Program-made: the position numbers and the translations under genes
Source of the DNA: Oceanobacillus arenosus
Lineage (GTDB): Bacteria > Bacillota > Bacilli > Bacillales > Amphibacillaceae
Reading direction: 5' to 3'
Length of the DNA: 47,052 bases
Assembly (NCBI RefSeq): GCF_003369575.1
Contig: NZ_PIOC01000025.1
Coordinates: forward strand, 7,799-54,850
Shown here: piece by piece, positions 35,597 to 43,904 of the stretch
How the letters are laid out: each line of letters starts with the position of its first letter
Numbering within the stretch: position 1 is the stretch's first letter
The notes under the pieces: model-generated
What the model saw: the letters and a program-made list of their open reading frames with translations, nothing else
The model's database searches: none
Told to the model about the DNA's origin: nothing

Positions 35597-35652
35597 GCAA
35601 TCCCTAATAAAAAAACAAAAAAATCCCACCCCCAAGACATTTAGTCTTGGGG
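35597..35652 (-). terminator. T-box-controlled terminator before the MFS gene
   Basis: Minus strand: CCCCAAGAC (35652-35644), loop TAAAT, GTCTTGGGG (35638-35630), GTGGGA, then TTTTTTTG. It is placed just downstream of the T-box motif and 40-80 bases upstream of the MFS start, as in a regulated leader. Confidence 0.88.
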
Positions 35653-35945
35653 ACGAGATTTATCATTTCAAAGACGTGGTGCCACCCCAGTTTGTTAATA
35701 TGTTACCATATCAACCTCTTCAAGTACGACAAAAATCAAAAGCTTAAAGCTAGATTAGTGCTGAAACTAGATGAAATTTGCTTATACTTTAGCTTTATAA
35801 CAGGAGCTCCTGTCACGCCATCATTTATTCGAATCCAACGTGATGCTCTGAGACTTGCTTCAATGAAATGCTTCATACTCCGTTTCAGCATCTGGAGCTC
35901 TCTGTTATGAATCAATTTCATTTACTCTTCTCTTCTTTGGTTTTT
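35597..35945 (-). promoter_or_regulatory. T-box leader riboswitch upstream of an MFS transporter
   Basis: The conserved T-box sequence occurs at 35692-35675 on the minus strand (AACTGGGGTGGCACCACG), 23 bases before the terminator stem that it would disrupt. Upstream lie elements of stem I: an AGTA box in GAAGAGTAAATGAA near 35922-35935, an AGAGAG..GATGCTG distal-loop region near 35885-35905, and CTCAGAG on the descending side. These establish the class with good confidence. The specifier triplet should be near TTGAAGCAAGTCTCAGAG, but I cannot choose it reliably without folding, so the cognate amino acid is unassigned. Confidence 0.85.
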
Positions 35946-35964
35946 TATGTATTAATTTTTAGAT

Positions 35965-35993
35965 ATCTTACCATTTTGAAAAATAGAATACAA
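35965..35993 (-). promoter_or_regulatory. Candidate promoter of the T-box leader
   Basis: Minus strand: TTGTAT (35993-35988), 17-base spacer, TAAGAT (35970-35965). Transcription would start near 35958, just before the stem I elements. Confidence 0.55.
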
Positions 35994-36026
35994 TACTTAT
36001 TTTCTCTGACATTCTGCATTTATTAA

Positions 36027-37001
36027 TTACGGAATTTTTTTCAGAAATTCATTCACCGCTTCATTCATTTCTTCGTAATTCGTCCAGTGTAAATAATGAT
36101 GCCCTTCCATTGTCACCAGCTTATTTGAAGCGCCTGTATCTAGTTGAGTACGATAGAATGTTGCATTCGATTTCACTTCTTCATTTTCATTCTTATCCTC
36201 AGTAGTAAAAATCATCACAGGAAGCTCAGGCGAAAATGTCATATCTTTTGTTGTTTCAATATTATATTTCATTCTATTTGCTTCATCGATCACGTTTTTG
36301 TTATAACCTTTCCAAGCAGATATAGCCTTTGTCATCTTTAAATTTTCTTCCGTATACGTATCTTCATCTGCTATTGGCAGGAAATTGTCTGGAGATAAGT
36401 ATAATGCTAATCTTGCAATCCCAGTTGGTGCCACATAACGCAAATAGGAAGGCATGCTGGGGACCGATTCGTCAAAATATTCCAATGCCTGTGGCAATGT
36501 AGGATCAATGCCAATAAGTGCTTCCACTTCATCTGGGTAATTATTAGCATAGTACATACTGTAGATTCCAGAAATTGAGTGCGGCATCAATACGTATGGA
36601 CCATGTATATTCGCTTCCTTTAAAGCAGTCCTTATTTCTTCTACAATGTTTTCCACTGTCCGTTCCTTCTCAGTAATGTCACTCCACCCATACCCAAATG
36701 GCTCTACCACTGCCACTTGGTTGTACTCTGCCATTTCATTTATCAAAGGTTCAAAATCAAGTGCTGGTGCTGCAGTTCCAAAACCACTTAATAGAACAAT
36801 CGTATGATCTCCTGCGCCCTCTGTATAGACATGCATATTTTTACCATCAACTTCCACCAGCTCTCCGACAGCTGAATATTTCTTTTGTTCATAAACATTC
36901 ATTAGATTACTGAAAATGCCCCAAATCACAAGTGCTGCTGCGATAGCTAATATAATATTCCTCAATCCGACCAAAAGTTTAGATTTCTTTTTAGTTTTCA
37001 T
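36027..37001 (-). CDS. Membrane-anchored alpha/beta hydrolase
   Basis: About 324 residues: a basic N-terminus, a single membrane anchor at about 12-33 (LRNIILAIAAALVIWGIFSN), then a secreted or surface-exposed alpha/beta-hydrolase domain. The oxyanion-hole region is LLSGFGTAAPALDF. The nucleophile elbow reads LMPHSISG, with Ser in place and Pro where Gly is usual (GHSxG). The C-terminal His is likely in EGHHYLHW. The start ATG 37001 is about 11 bases after GGGGG; an alternative GTG lies at 37010. The 37-base gap downstream leads to the promoter of the T-box leader. The substrate is unknown; esters or lactones are typical. Confidence 0.83.
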   Translation of the reverse strand: MKTKKKSKLLVGLRNIILAIAAALVIWGIFSNLMNVYEQKKYSAVGELVEVDGKNMHVYTEGAGDHTIVLLSGFGTAAPALDFEPLINEMAEYNQVAVVEPFGYGWSDITEKERTVENIVEEIRTALKEANIHGPYVLMPHSISGIYSMYYANNYPDEVEALIGIDPTLPQALEYFDESVPSMPSYLRYVAPTGIARLALYLSPDNFLPIADEDTYTEENLKMTKAISAWKGYNKNVIDEANRMKYNIETTKDMTFSPELPVMIFTTEDKNENEEVKSNATFYRTQLDTGASNKLVTMEGHHYLHWTNYEEMNEAVNEFLKKIP

Positions 37002-37129
37002 TATTTTCACTACCCCCTATAGAAATGAATAGCATGAGAATCAGATTGTTCTCCTTTATTCAATCTTAGCGTGTGGGCAAATCTCTCGTAATGCACCTAA
37101 GAAATATTTTGAGATACAACTTTAGGCTT

Positions 37130-37160
37130 AAAAAAAGAACACCAACAATGGCGTTCTTCT
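37130..37160 (-). terminator. Terminator of the GNAT gene
   Basis: Minus strand: AAGAACGCC, loop ATTGTT, GGTGTTCTT, then TTTTT. It lies 55-85 bases after the stop at 37218. Confidence 0.8.
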
Positions 37161-37217
37161 TGTTATGCACATGCTTCTTTTCAGTAGAATTAATAACTCC
37201 GCAGTGAACCAAAATAT

Positions 37218-37667
37218 CTATTCAACTTCCCATTCATATTGAATATCCGGTAAATTCTCCTCATTTTCGTTGCCTTTGCCAATTATTTTAAACCCATTTT
37301 TTTCATAAAATAGTTGTGCGTTTTTGTTTACTTCAAATGTGTTCAACGTTAATCTACCGCCTGATTGTGCTTTTACTTTATTTAATAGCATTTGACCGAG
37401 ACCAATTCCTTGATAATCTTTGTGGATATAAAGTTGGCTTATTTCTGTTTCATTATAGGCAATTATTCCAACAACACTTTCTTCCATTATTGCTAAATCT
37501 ATTTGAAACTGTACAGGTAAGATATGGTTTATAAAGTAGATGTGACTATCAAAGCTATGCATTTCCTTCTGACCAATTGCCTGTTCTTTACTATTCCTCC
37601 ACATTTCCACTGTTTGTTCAGCATAATCGGAATTATACGGAACAATCATGATTTGGTGGTGTTTCAC
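37218..37667 (-). CDS. GNAT family N-acetyltransferase
   Basis: A 149-residue single-domain GNAT. The acetyl-CoA-binding motif A is IHKDYQGIGLGQMLLNKV, preceded by beta4 (EISQLYI), and motif B is AQLFYEKNGFKIIG. The start is GTG 37667 with AGGAGG seven bases upstream. The substrate is not predictable. Independent terminator downstream. Confidence 0.88.
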   Translation of the reverse strand: MKHHQIMIVPYNSDYAEQTVEMWRNSKEQAIGQKEMHSFDSHIYFINHILPVQFQIDLAIMEESVVGIIAYNETEISQLYIHKDYQGIGLGQMLLNKVKAQSGGRLTLNTFEVNKNAQLFYEKNGFKIIGKGNENEENLPDIQYEWEVE

Positions 37668-37739
37668 TACAATACCTCCTCAATTTTGTCTACTCTCTCA
37701 TTGTTATGCAAAAGCAAGAACCCCGCCTTTTTTCACCAC

Positions 37740-38930
37740 TTATTCCGGATCTTCTTCTACTTTATGGAACAATGCTTCTGGAAGCATTTCAAAACCTTCA
37801 ATCATTGTATTTTCCTCTAATTCAATAATGAGGTATAGCTTACCATCAATATGAACCTGACGAACATAGCGAAGCTCTTGGGGGCTTACGGATAGATCTG
37901 CTACTTTCGTTTTAATTTTAATTGACTTGGATGAATACTTTGGAACAATACTCGTTGCCTTCATCTCATAGTTTTTATCATCAATAATTTTATCAAATGC
38001 TGACTCAACTTTTTCTGTATCAACATCCTGGATTCCGCTGCTTTTCAGCACATTCGCTACGTCTTTATAATCGATTTTTGGTGCTTCTGGTTCTTCATTT
38101 TCCTCAATCACGCGCTGGATTTCATCATAGACATTTGCAAGGGTAGATGTGTTAATCTGGTCACCTGCCACATCCTTCACGATTTCCTCGAAAATAATTT
38201 TATCGTCTTCTGCTGTCATCGCTTCTTCTGCATTCAGTACGTTCTCGATTAAATGATAATCCAACTCATATGCTTTCTCAGCAGAATAAAGGACTCGATT
38301 CACATCTGCAGCATGATCCGTGAAGCAAGGGAACAGGAATCCTCCTATTGGTGCCTTCAGATTAATCACTGGGTCGACAACGAAATGATACTTAAATTCC
38401 TTCTCCACATAGTCAAACAGCAATTCTTTTTTCGGGTCCTGCGTTTTATTAATACTGCAGAGGATGAAGGAATGTGAATAAACCTTATCTCGACTGCTTT
38501 CCTCAGTATCTTCATTACTTCGCTTGGTCGGTTTCAAATATTCACCGCGAATAAACGTAACGACAATATCATTTTCATATTGCTTATCTGTCAGCATTTT
38601 TGCAACAAGCTGAAGCATTTGCGTCTTCCATTCCTCTGTATCGTTTGCTAAAATTCCTTGATGTAGAATAAGCTGACTGCTATTCTCTACGTCTTGCCTA
38701 AATTTCAATTCAAATAATTTCTGATCCAGTTGCCCTGTCAGTACTTTCTTGAAGTTTGCCATGAATAAATCCTGTTGCTCCTGCTCGAGCATTTCAAATG
38801 GTGTACTTTCGTGATGGTAAATATCACTGGATTCTTTCATAATATACACATTAAAAATATCATTAATTTTCAATAAATCATTGTTTACTTTGAATTGCTT
38901 CTTAATATCGGCTATATCTTTTTTATTCAA
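37740..38930 (-). CDS. DUF4317 family protein
   Basis: A 396-residue soluble protein that I recognise as DUF4317 from its start (MNKKDIADIKKQFK) and the FIRGEYLKPTKR and APIGGFLFPCFTDHAADVN stretches. It has an acidic middle (EENEEPEAPKIDYKDVANVL) and a final beta-rich region with a VHIDGKLYLIIELEEN ending. The function is unknown; the family is widespread in Bacillus and Clostridium. It starts at TTG 38930 after GGAGC. No Cys cluster, signal or membrane segment. A following strong terminator is not visible. Confidence 0.8.
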   Translation of the reverse strand: MNKKDIADIKKQFKVNNDLLKINDIFNVYIMKESSDIYHHESTPFEMLEQEQQDLFMANFKKVLTGQLDQKLFELKFRQDVENSSQLILHQGILANDTEEWKTQMLQLVAKMLTDKQYENDIVVTFIRGEYLKPTKRSNEDTEESSRDKVYSHSFILCSINKTQDPKKELLFDYVEKEFKYHFVVDPVINLKAPIGGFLFPCFTDHAADVNRVLYSAEKAYELDYHLIENVLNAEEAMTAEDDKIIFEEIVKDVAGDQINTSTLANVYDEIQRVIEENEEPEAPKIDYKDVANVLKSSGIQDVDTEKVESAFDKIIDDKNYEMKATSIVPKYSSKSIKIKTKVADLSVSPQELRYVRQVHIDGKLYLIIELEENTMIEGFEMLPEALFHKVEEDPE

Positions 38931-39094
38931 AATTGCTCCGCTCCCGCTCGTTGAACTTTAGCCATCCTGCTGATTCAGTTTGTATGGCATTATTTTATTT
39001 TAACATAGAAATTACTATTTCCCGTATCCAGCAACTGTAATATTGAAGCAATATTCAGACATTATTTCCATTTTATTTTGGACATGGTTATTCT

Positions 39095-39128
39095 AAAACG
39101 CCGGATTACGAATAATCCAGCGTAGCTT
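39095..39128 (-). terminator. Terminator after the DUF817 remnant
   Basis: Minus strand: ACGCTGGATTA, loop TTCG, TAATCCGGCGT, then TTTT: arms of about 11 bases with one mismatch and a stable tetraloop. Located 10 bases after the stop at 39139. Confidence 0.75.
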
Positions 39129-39138
39129 TTGCAATCTA

Positions 39139-39426
39139 TTAGTCCTTCTGTAATTTACCTTTTACCAGTTTTAATGTCGCTACTATAAGAAAACTGACAA
39201 TCACCAGCAGGACCCATGAACTCACCTTGCCAAGATGGACAAGACTCCATGCATCGGGTTGATTTGGATATTGCCAGGCACCGAAAACTGTTGCGATATT
39301 CTCCGCTATCCAAATAAACAATCCAATCAGCACAAATGAAAGTGCAATTGGCATCCGATATCTTATTCCACCTACATCGTATGTGACCCAGGATTTCCAA
39401 AAGACGATAACGACAAGTCCCGCTTT
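39139..39426 (-). pseudogene. 5'-truncated DUF817 membrane protein
   Basis: Only the C-terminal ~95 residues of a protein family that is normally about 270 residues long are present. In frame, the text reads AGLVVIVFWKSWVTYD, then RMPIALSFVLIGLFIWIAEN, then GAWQYPNQPDAWSLVHLGKV and a C-terminal membrane segment. A TAG lies immediately upstream at 39429-39427, and no start codon with a ribosome binding site is in reach. The intact part keeps good DUF817 similarity (from memory). So this is a deletion remnant, now with a terminator but no functional start. Confidence 0.7.
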
Positions 39427-39556
39427 CTAGGATAGTATTAATATTCAAACAAGCAGATTCTAAGACAATAATCATTCAACATGTAATAATAGAAGAATAT
39501 ATATTAAGTTCTTATCTACCAAAACAAACATGACATTCACGAAGGAGTTGAGCAGA

Positions 39557-39925
39557 TTGGGACATCTTTGTGATAAGGTGTATAACTGTGAAAAAGAACT
39601 AACCCTCGGTGTAATCGGAGGTAAATGGAAGATGCTCATATTATGGCATCTCGGTAAACAAGGTACGAAGCGATTTAACGAACTGAAATCACTTATGCCA
39701 GGCATCACGCAAAGAATGCTTGTCAAACAGCTGCGCGAGCTTGAGGAAGATCTCATCGTCCATCGTGAAGTATATCCCGTTGTCCCACCAAAAGTAGAAT
39801 ATTCGTTAACTGAACACGGCATCAGCTTATTACCTATTCTTGACATGATGTATAGATGGGGAGAAGACTATATGGAGAATGTTGCAAGTAAGAATGGAGT
39901 GGAGATTAGGGAAGCTGTGAAATAA
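39557..39925 (+). CDS. hxlR: HxlR-type winged-helix regulator
   Basis: A 122-residue HxlR-family transcription regulator. The N-terminal Cys ([12 protein letters not shown]) is followed by [20 protein letters not shown] and [20 protein letters not shown], the helix-turn-helix, then the wing [14 protein letters not shown]. In B. subtilis HxlR activates hxlAB in response to formaldehyde. The same-strand neighbour hxlAB starts 145 bases downstream, so that role is likely here. The start is TTG 39557 with GAAGGAG nine bases upstream. The ATG at 39530 would place this binding site inside the coding region and is not used. Confidence 0.85.
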   Translation: MGHLCDKVYNCEKELTLGVIGGKWKMLILWHLGKQGTKRFNELKSLMPGITQRMLVKQLRELEEDLIVHREVYPVVPPKVEYSLTEHGISLLPILDMMYRWGEDYMENVASKNGVEIREAVK

Positions 39926-40069
39926 TCATTTGAACTCTTTTGTCCATTTTCACAGTATACTTTCTGTGACTATGTGATATTAATGTGCGTACTTACAATT
40001 ATTGTATATTTACTTTAGAGTAATAGGTATAGTTAATTTAACTAAATTATTCTAAGGAGTGGAATATTC

Positions 40070-40717
40070 ATGGAACTTCAATTAGCACTAGATCTTGTTA
40101 ACATTCCAGAAGCGATTGAGCTTGTAAAGGAAGTTCAAGATTCAATTGATATTGTAGAAATTGGTACACCAATCATCAATAGCGAGGGACATGCTGCTGT
40201 TCGAGCAATGAAAAACGCGTACCCAAACTTAACAGTACTTGCCGATATTAAAATAATGGATGCTGCTGGTTATGAAGTATCTCAAGCTTCTAAAGCAGGA
40301 GCAGATATTATCACGATACTTGGTGCAGCAGAAGACAGCTCAATCAAAGGAGCTGTAGACGAAGCGAAGAAATTAGGGAAGAAAATTCTAGTCGATTTAA
40401 TCGCAGTAAAAGATATAGAAAAGCGTGCGAAAGAGCTTGATTCATTTGGTGTCGATTATATTTGTGTTCACACTGGCTATGACCTTCAAGCGGAAGGAAA
40501 GAATTCCTTTGAAGACCTTGAAACGATTAAAGCTGTAGTTAAAAATGCAAAAACCGCCATTGCTGGGGGAATTAAATTAGAAACTTTGCCAGAAGTAATT
40601 AAATCACAACCAGACCTTATTATTGTTGGTGGTGGAATTACAAGTAAAGACAATAAAAACGCTGTAGCTGCCGAAATGAAAAAGCTCATCGAAGAAAGTG
40701 AAAGTACGGTAGCTTAA
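40070..40717 (+). CDS. hxlA: 3-hexulose-6-phosphate synthase
   Basis: A 215-residue enzyme that condenses formaldehyde with ribulose 5-phosphate to give hexulose 6-phosphate, the first step of the ribulose monophosphate pathway. It is a TIM-barrel of the orotidine-phosphate decarboxylase suprafamily: the substrate-binding start LQLALDLVNIPEAI, the metal-site motif LADIKIMDAAGYE (D-x-K-x-x-D), IEIGTPII and the phosphate loop IIVGGGITSKDN. Full-length and well preserved. It starts at ATG 40070 with CTAAGGAGTGG upstream. The next gene, hxlB, begins 16 bases later. Confidence 0.97.
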   Translation: MELQLALDLVNIPEAIELVKEVQDSIDIVEIGTPIINSEGHAAVRAMKNAYPNLTVLADIKIMDAAGYEVSQASKAGADIITILGAAEDSSIKGAVDEAKKLGKKILVDLIAVKDIEKRAKELDSFGVDYICVHTGYDLQAEGKNSFEDLETIKAVVKNAKTAIAGGIKLETLPEVIKSQPDLIIVGGGITSKDNKNAVAAEMKKLIEESESTVA

Positions 40718-40733
40718 GAAGGGAAGCGGCACC

Positions 40734-41291
40734 ATGCAGACTGCACAATTTGCACAAAGAATTGTCGATGAATTACATCATGCTGCAGAGCAATTGACGA
40801 ATGAAGATGCGGAAAAACTCGTCGAGCAAATTCTTATATCGAATAAGATTTTTGTTACCGGTGCTGGTCGCTCTGGTTTAATGGGCAAGGCCTTTGCCAT
40901 GAGAATGATGCATATGGGACTCGATTCTTATGTTGTTGGTGAAACAGTTACAGCGACATATGAAGAAGATGATATTTTAATTATTGGTACCGGCTCCGGA
41001 GAAACAAAAAGTCTAATTCCAATGGTTGAAAAAGCAAAAAGCATAGGTGGAACGGTTGCAGTTGTCACAATCAATCCTGAATCAACACTTGGGAGATTAG
41101 CAGATATTACTGTTCAATTACCTGGTGCACCTAAGGATCAAACGACAAGCGAATACCGAACAATTCAGCCAATGGGCTCTTTATTCGAACAGACCCTTTT
41201 ATTATTCTATGATGCGATTATTTTACGCTTTATGGAGAAAAAGGGACTCGACTCACAGACAATGTATGGAAAACATGCTAATTTGGAATAA
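40734..41291 (+). CDS. hxlB: 6-phospho-3-hexuloisomerase
   Basis: A 185-residue SIS-domain isomerase that converts hexulose 6-phosphate to fructose 6-phosphate. The SIS motif is VTGAGRSGLMGKAFAMRMMH with GTGSGETKSLI as the second phosphate loop; the C-terminal QPMGSLFEQTLLLFYDAII is typical of PHI. It starts at ATG 40734 with AAGAAGGGAAGCGG upstream, 16 bases after hxlA, and is followed by a strong terminator at 41303-41340. Together with hxlA it fixes and detoxifies formaldehyde. Confidence 0.97.
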   Translation: MQTAQFAQRIVDELHHAAEQLTNEDAEKLVEQILISNKIFVTGAGRSGLMGKAFAMRMMHMGLDSYVVGETVTATYEEDDILIIGTGSGETKSLIPMVEKAKSIGGTVAVVTINPESTLGRLADITVQLPGAPKDQTTSEYRTIQPMGSLFEQTLLLFYDAIILRFMEKKGLDSQTMYGKHANLE

Positions 41292-41302
41292 ATGTATCGA
41301 TT

Positions 41303-41340
41303 AAAGCAGTTAGGATTTTTTCCTAACTGCTTTTGTTCTT
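41303..41340 (+). terminator. Terminator of hxlAB
   Basis: AAAGCAGTTAGGA, loop TTTTT, TCCTAACTGC, then TTTTGTTCTT. Perfect stem. Confidence 0.9.
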
Positions 41341-41472
41341 ATTTAACAATTAAAGCCAGATACGAAAATAGTCACAACAGGCAGTAATAAGATGATTTGT
41401 AGAAATATTGCTCCACTAGCTGCCTTTAGACCTTAGTTACACTTATGATATATATATCTATGAAAGCTTCTA

Positions 41473-42033
41473 TTATAGTGCATCAAAATCCTGCTTTAAC
41501 AATGCATACATATATATATCATCGAATTTTCCACCGGCAAACTCATAATTTCTCAACAATCCTTCCCGAATAAACCCTTGTTTTTCTACTAGCTTTCGTG
41601 ACGATATGTTCGGCGGTTCAATTAACGCTTCGATTCTTTGTAAGTTAAAATACTTGAACCCGTAGCTTACTACTGCTTGAAGTGCTTCATTTGCAATTCC
41701 CTTTCCCCAATAACTTCTATTTAGTTCATAACCAATTTCAGTTCGATAATGTTCGGAAACCATGTTAAGAAAACCACAGCTACCGATTACCTCATCTTTC
41801 CCTTTTAGCGTAATTCCCCATCTAATTCCAGTACTATTATCTAATATTGTTTGATACCATGCTATTTCACTTAATACATCTTCCACAGTTTCAAAAGGTG
41901 CCAATCCATAATATTTCATTACTTCTTTATCAGATAAATATTGAAAAACATTGTTTACATCGCTTACTTTAATTTTTCTTAAGATTAATCGATTTGTTTC
42001 GATTATCGGAAATGGTGCTAGATTTTTGTCCAC
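41473..42033 (-). CDS. RimJ/RimL-type GNAT acetyltransferase
   Basis: A 186-residue enzyme of the Acetyltransf_3 group. It begins FPIIETNRLILRKIKVSDVN, has EIGYELNRSYWGKGIANEAL as the CoA-binding motif, and IEPPNISSRKLVEKQGFIRE at the C-terminal part, so it is a typical ribosomal-protein-alanine-acetyltransferase-like protein. The start is GTG 42033 with GGGGA upstream. The acceptor is unknown; many members modify N-termini or antibiotics. It is convergent with hxlB across its terminator. Confidence 0.88.
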   Translation of the reverse strand: MDKNLAPFPIIETNRLILRKIKVSDVNNVFQYLSDKEVMKYYGLAPFETVEDVLSEIAWYQTILDNSTGIRWGITLKGKDEVIGSCGFLNMVSEHYRTEIGYELNRSYWGKGIANEALQAVVSYGFKYFNLQRIEALIEPPNISSRKLVEKQGFIREGLLRNYEFAGGKFDDIYMYALLKQDFDAL

Positions 42034-42293
42034 TACAAATCCCCTTTTTTAAAATTCTCCAATTATTTTAGCATTATCTTCAGATTATTAATATCATTTT
42101 TTAAAATTGATAGGGATGCCTTTGTTGCACTAATATCGCTCCCATTTCGCCGTATTAGCTGGACATTTAAACTATGTTAGGCAATCTCCTTATTGTTATT
42201 GAAACGGGCTCATGGCTAGTTCATCGTCATTCGGAGATGCATATACATACAGTGAAATCGCATAGAAAACTAAAAAAAAGGAGACTACGAATT

Positions 42294-42860
42294 ATGGGAT
42301 CAACAAATAATAATAATAATAATAATAAGCAATTGGAAGCTTTAATTAATAAAGTAATAAAAGTTAATCAAGGCGGACCAAATTCAAGAGTAGGGAAACT
42401 GCTGGCAGTCAATAGTGACTTTATCACGCTTTTAACAAAGCCTGATGGCGTACTTTATTATAATTTAGATCATGTAAAAAGTTTCGCTACAAATGTAAGT
42501 GAGGAAACAGACTTGGAGATTGATGAATTAAATGAAGTTGATTGCCATCGAGCAGAAAGCTTTCAATCACTTTTGAATAGCCTGAAATACCAATGGGTAC
42601 AAATTAATCGCGGCCCGGATAAAGCGGAAGGTGTCGTAAATGAAATTACCAATGAATTAATTACACTTGTTCACAATAAAGAAGTAATCCGTGTATATAC
42701 CTTCCATATTAATAATATCAGTATTGGCAACAAACCAAAAAAAGACAAAGATGATAATGACGGCGATCAAAAGGATAAAGATGACAAGAATAAGGACGAT
42801 AAGAATAAGGATGACAAGAATAAAGACGATAAAAAATCGAAAGAATCAGAGAAAAGTTAG
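42294..42860 (+). CDS. CotB-like spore coat protein with KDD-rich tail
   Basis: A 188-residue protein. The N-terminus has a short Asn run (residues 4-10) encoded by repeated AAT codons. The core resembles the N-terminal half of B. subtilis CotB: KVNQGGPNSRVGKLLAV, YYNLDHVKSF, then WVQINRGPDKAEGVVNE and NKEVIRVYTFHINNISIG. These are repeated small beta-barrel-like modules. The C-terminal ~40 residues are a low-complexity tail (DKNKDDKNKDDKNKDD), in place of the Ser/Lys/Arg repeats of CotB. It starts at ATG 42294 with AAAAGGAGAC upstream; the frame to 42174 is not used. It is the first of three related genes. A coat function is inferred from similarity. Confidence 0.8.
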   Translation: MGSTNNNNNNNKQLEALINKVIKVNQGGPNSRVGKLLAVNSDFITLLTKPDGVLYYNLDHVKSFATNVSEETDLEIDELNEVDCHRAESFQSLLNSLKYQWVQINRGPDKAEGVVNEITNELITLVHNKEVIRVYTFHINNISIGNKPKKDKDDNDGDQKDKDDKNKDDKNKDDKNKDDKKSKESEKS

Positions 42861-42876
42861 CTCTAACTTTTCTCTG
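42847..42876 (+). other. Perfect 14-bp hairpin at the end of the first CotB-like gene
   Basis: CAGAGAAAAGTTAG and CTAACTTTTCTCTG flank a 2-base loop. It overlaps the stop codon (TAG 42858-42860) of the first coat gene, with the second gene 33 bases further on. It has no T-tract, so RNA processing or transcript protection is more likely than termination. Confidence 0.7.
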
Positions 42877-42909
42877 AAATAATAAACATGTAAGAAGGAG
42901 GTGCCCGGT

Positions 42910-43734
42910 TTGAATGAACGTAATTCCTTTCTAAATCATTTAATTGGATTCAATATTAAAGTCGTATATCCCGGACCACATACACTCAAGGGATTATTAG
43001 CGGGAATAAAAGAGGATTACCTCATATTAAAAGATGATAAAGATGTCATTCAATATGTAAAGCTTGATAAGATGAAAGAATTAACAAAAAACACAAAAGA
43101 TATTAAACCACGAAGTATAGAAGATATTCCAGTATCGAACCATAGAAATTTCCTTGAGCTGCTTAAGGAATTTGAAAATGAGTGGCTCATGGTTAGCAGA
43201 GATGGAGCCGAAGAAATTCAAGGCTTTTTAAGTAATGTAAGTAACAGCTATATCACCTTTGTGGTCAAAGATGAAATTACATTCATACCAATCTCGCAAA
43301 TTGCGATGCTCTCTAGCAAGCTAGGAAAGAAACCTACCGAAAAGCATCCAACTAAATCCGATAATCAAAGCAATGGAAATAATGATAATAAAGAAACGAA
43401 GCCGAAGCAGCCTGAAAAAGAAGCACAACCAATACGATTTAACAAAGGTAGCAATCAAGATGAAAGTAAAAACCCGAATGCAGAAACCCAAAAGCGAGAA
43501 GTAAAAATTAATACGAATGAAGTACAAGTGAAAACTAGCAAAGAAAAAACGGAAGAAAAGTCCAATCATTCGCTGGATGAATTCCTCAAACCAAGCGGAT
43601 CGAACACGACAAAAAATCGAACCCTCTCTCCTAGAATAAGACAACCTGAATCAATGGTTAGGGAAGAAAAGGAACATGTTGCTACCTATCGAAGTTCAAA
43701 TAATGCAAGATCAAATAGTAGGAATTATTCTTAA
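42910..43734 (+). CDS. CotB-like spore coat protein with Lys/Gln/Asn-rich tail
   Basis: A 274-residue protein. Residues 1-~145 contain two CotB-type modules: KVVYPGPHTLKGLLAGIKED with YVKLDKMKEL, and WLMVSRDGAEEIQGFLSN with ITFIPISQIAML. The remaining ~130 residues are low complexity and rich in Lys, Glu, Asn and Gln (NKETKPKQPEKEAQ), ending in Ser/Arg/Asn-rich SNNARSNSRNYS, like a coat-surface tail. The start is TTG 42910, eight bases after AGGAGG; the in-frame GTG at 42901 overlaps that site. It lies 33 bases downstream of the stem-loop at the end of the first coat gene and is likely co-transcribed with it. Confidence 0.75.
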   Translation: MNERNSFLNHLIGFNIKVVYPGPHTLKGLLAGIKEDYLILKDDKDVIQYVKLDKMKELTKNTKDIKPRSIEDIPVSNHRNFLELLKEFENEWLMVSRDGAEEIQGFLSNVSNSYITFVVKDEITFIPISQIAMLSSKLGKKPTEKHPTKSDNQSNGNNDNKETKPKQPEKEAQPIRFNKGSNQDESKNPNAETQKREVKINTNEVQVKTSKEKTEEKSNHSLDEFLKPSGSNTTKNRTLSPRIRQPESMVREEKEHVATYRSSNNARSNSRNYS

Positions 43735-43904
43735 TAGATGAAGTTCAAATACCGATAAACCAGACCCTTCAACTTTCTATAAAAATGTGGGAAGACATAT
43801 TCTTAAGTTCTATCTATAGCATCTGTCTTCTCATCATTACATTTTCTTAACTGTTATATGTTAAAAACAAACACTAATTTAATAAGAAGGAGGGATTAAC
43901 ACAA

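Noticed and set aside
35647..35921. Small genes in the region upstream of the MFS transporter
   Set aside because: The region is explained by a T-box leader with promoter and terminator, and neither frame has a ribosome binding site.
34323..35993. Assigning the T-box to a particular amino acid
   Set aside because: Several triplets near TTGAAGCAAGTC could be the specifier and I cannot fold the leader reliably by eye.
42174..42293. 40-codon N-terminal extension of the first CotB-like protein
   Set aside because: There is no ribosome binding site at 42174, while AAAAGGAGAC precedes ATG 42294.
42300..42330. AAT trinucleotide run as a possible phase-variation tract
   Set aside because: Slippage by whole triplets would keep the frame and change only the number of Asn residues.
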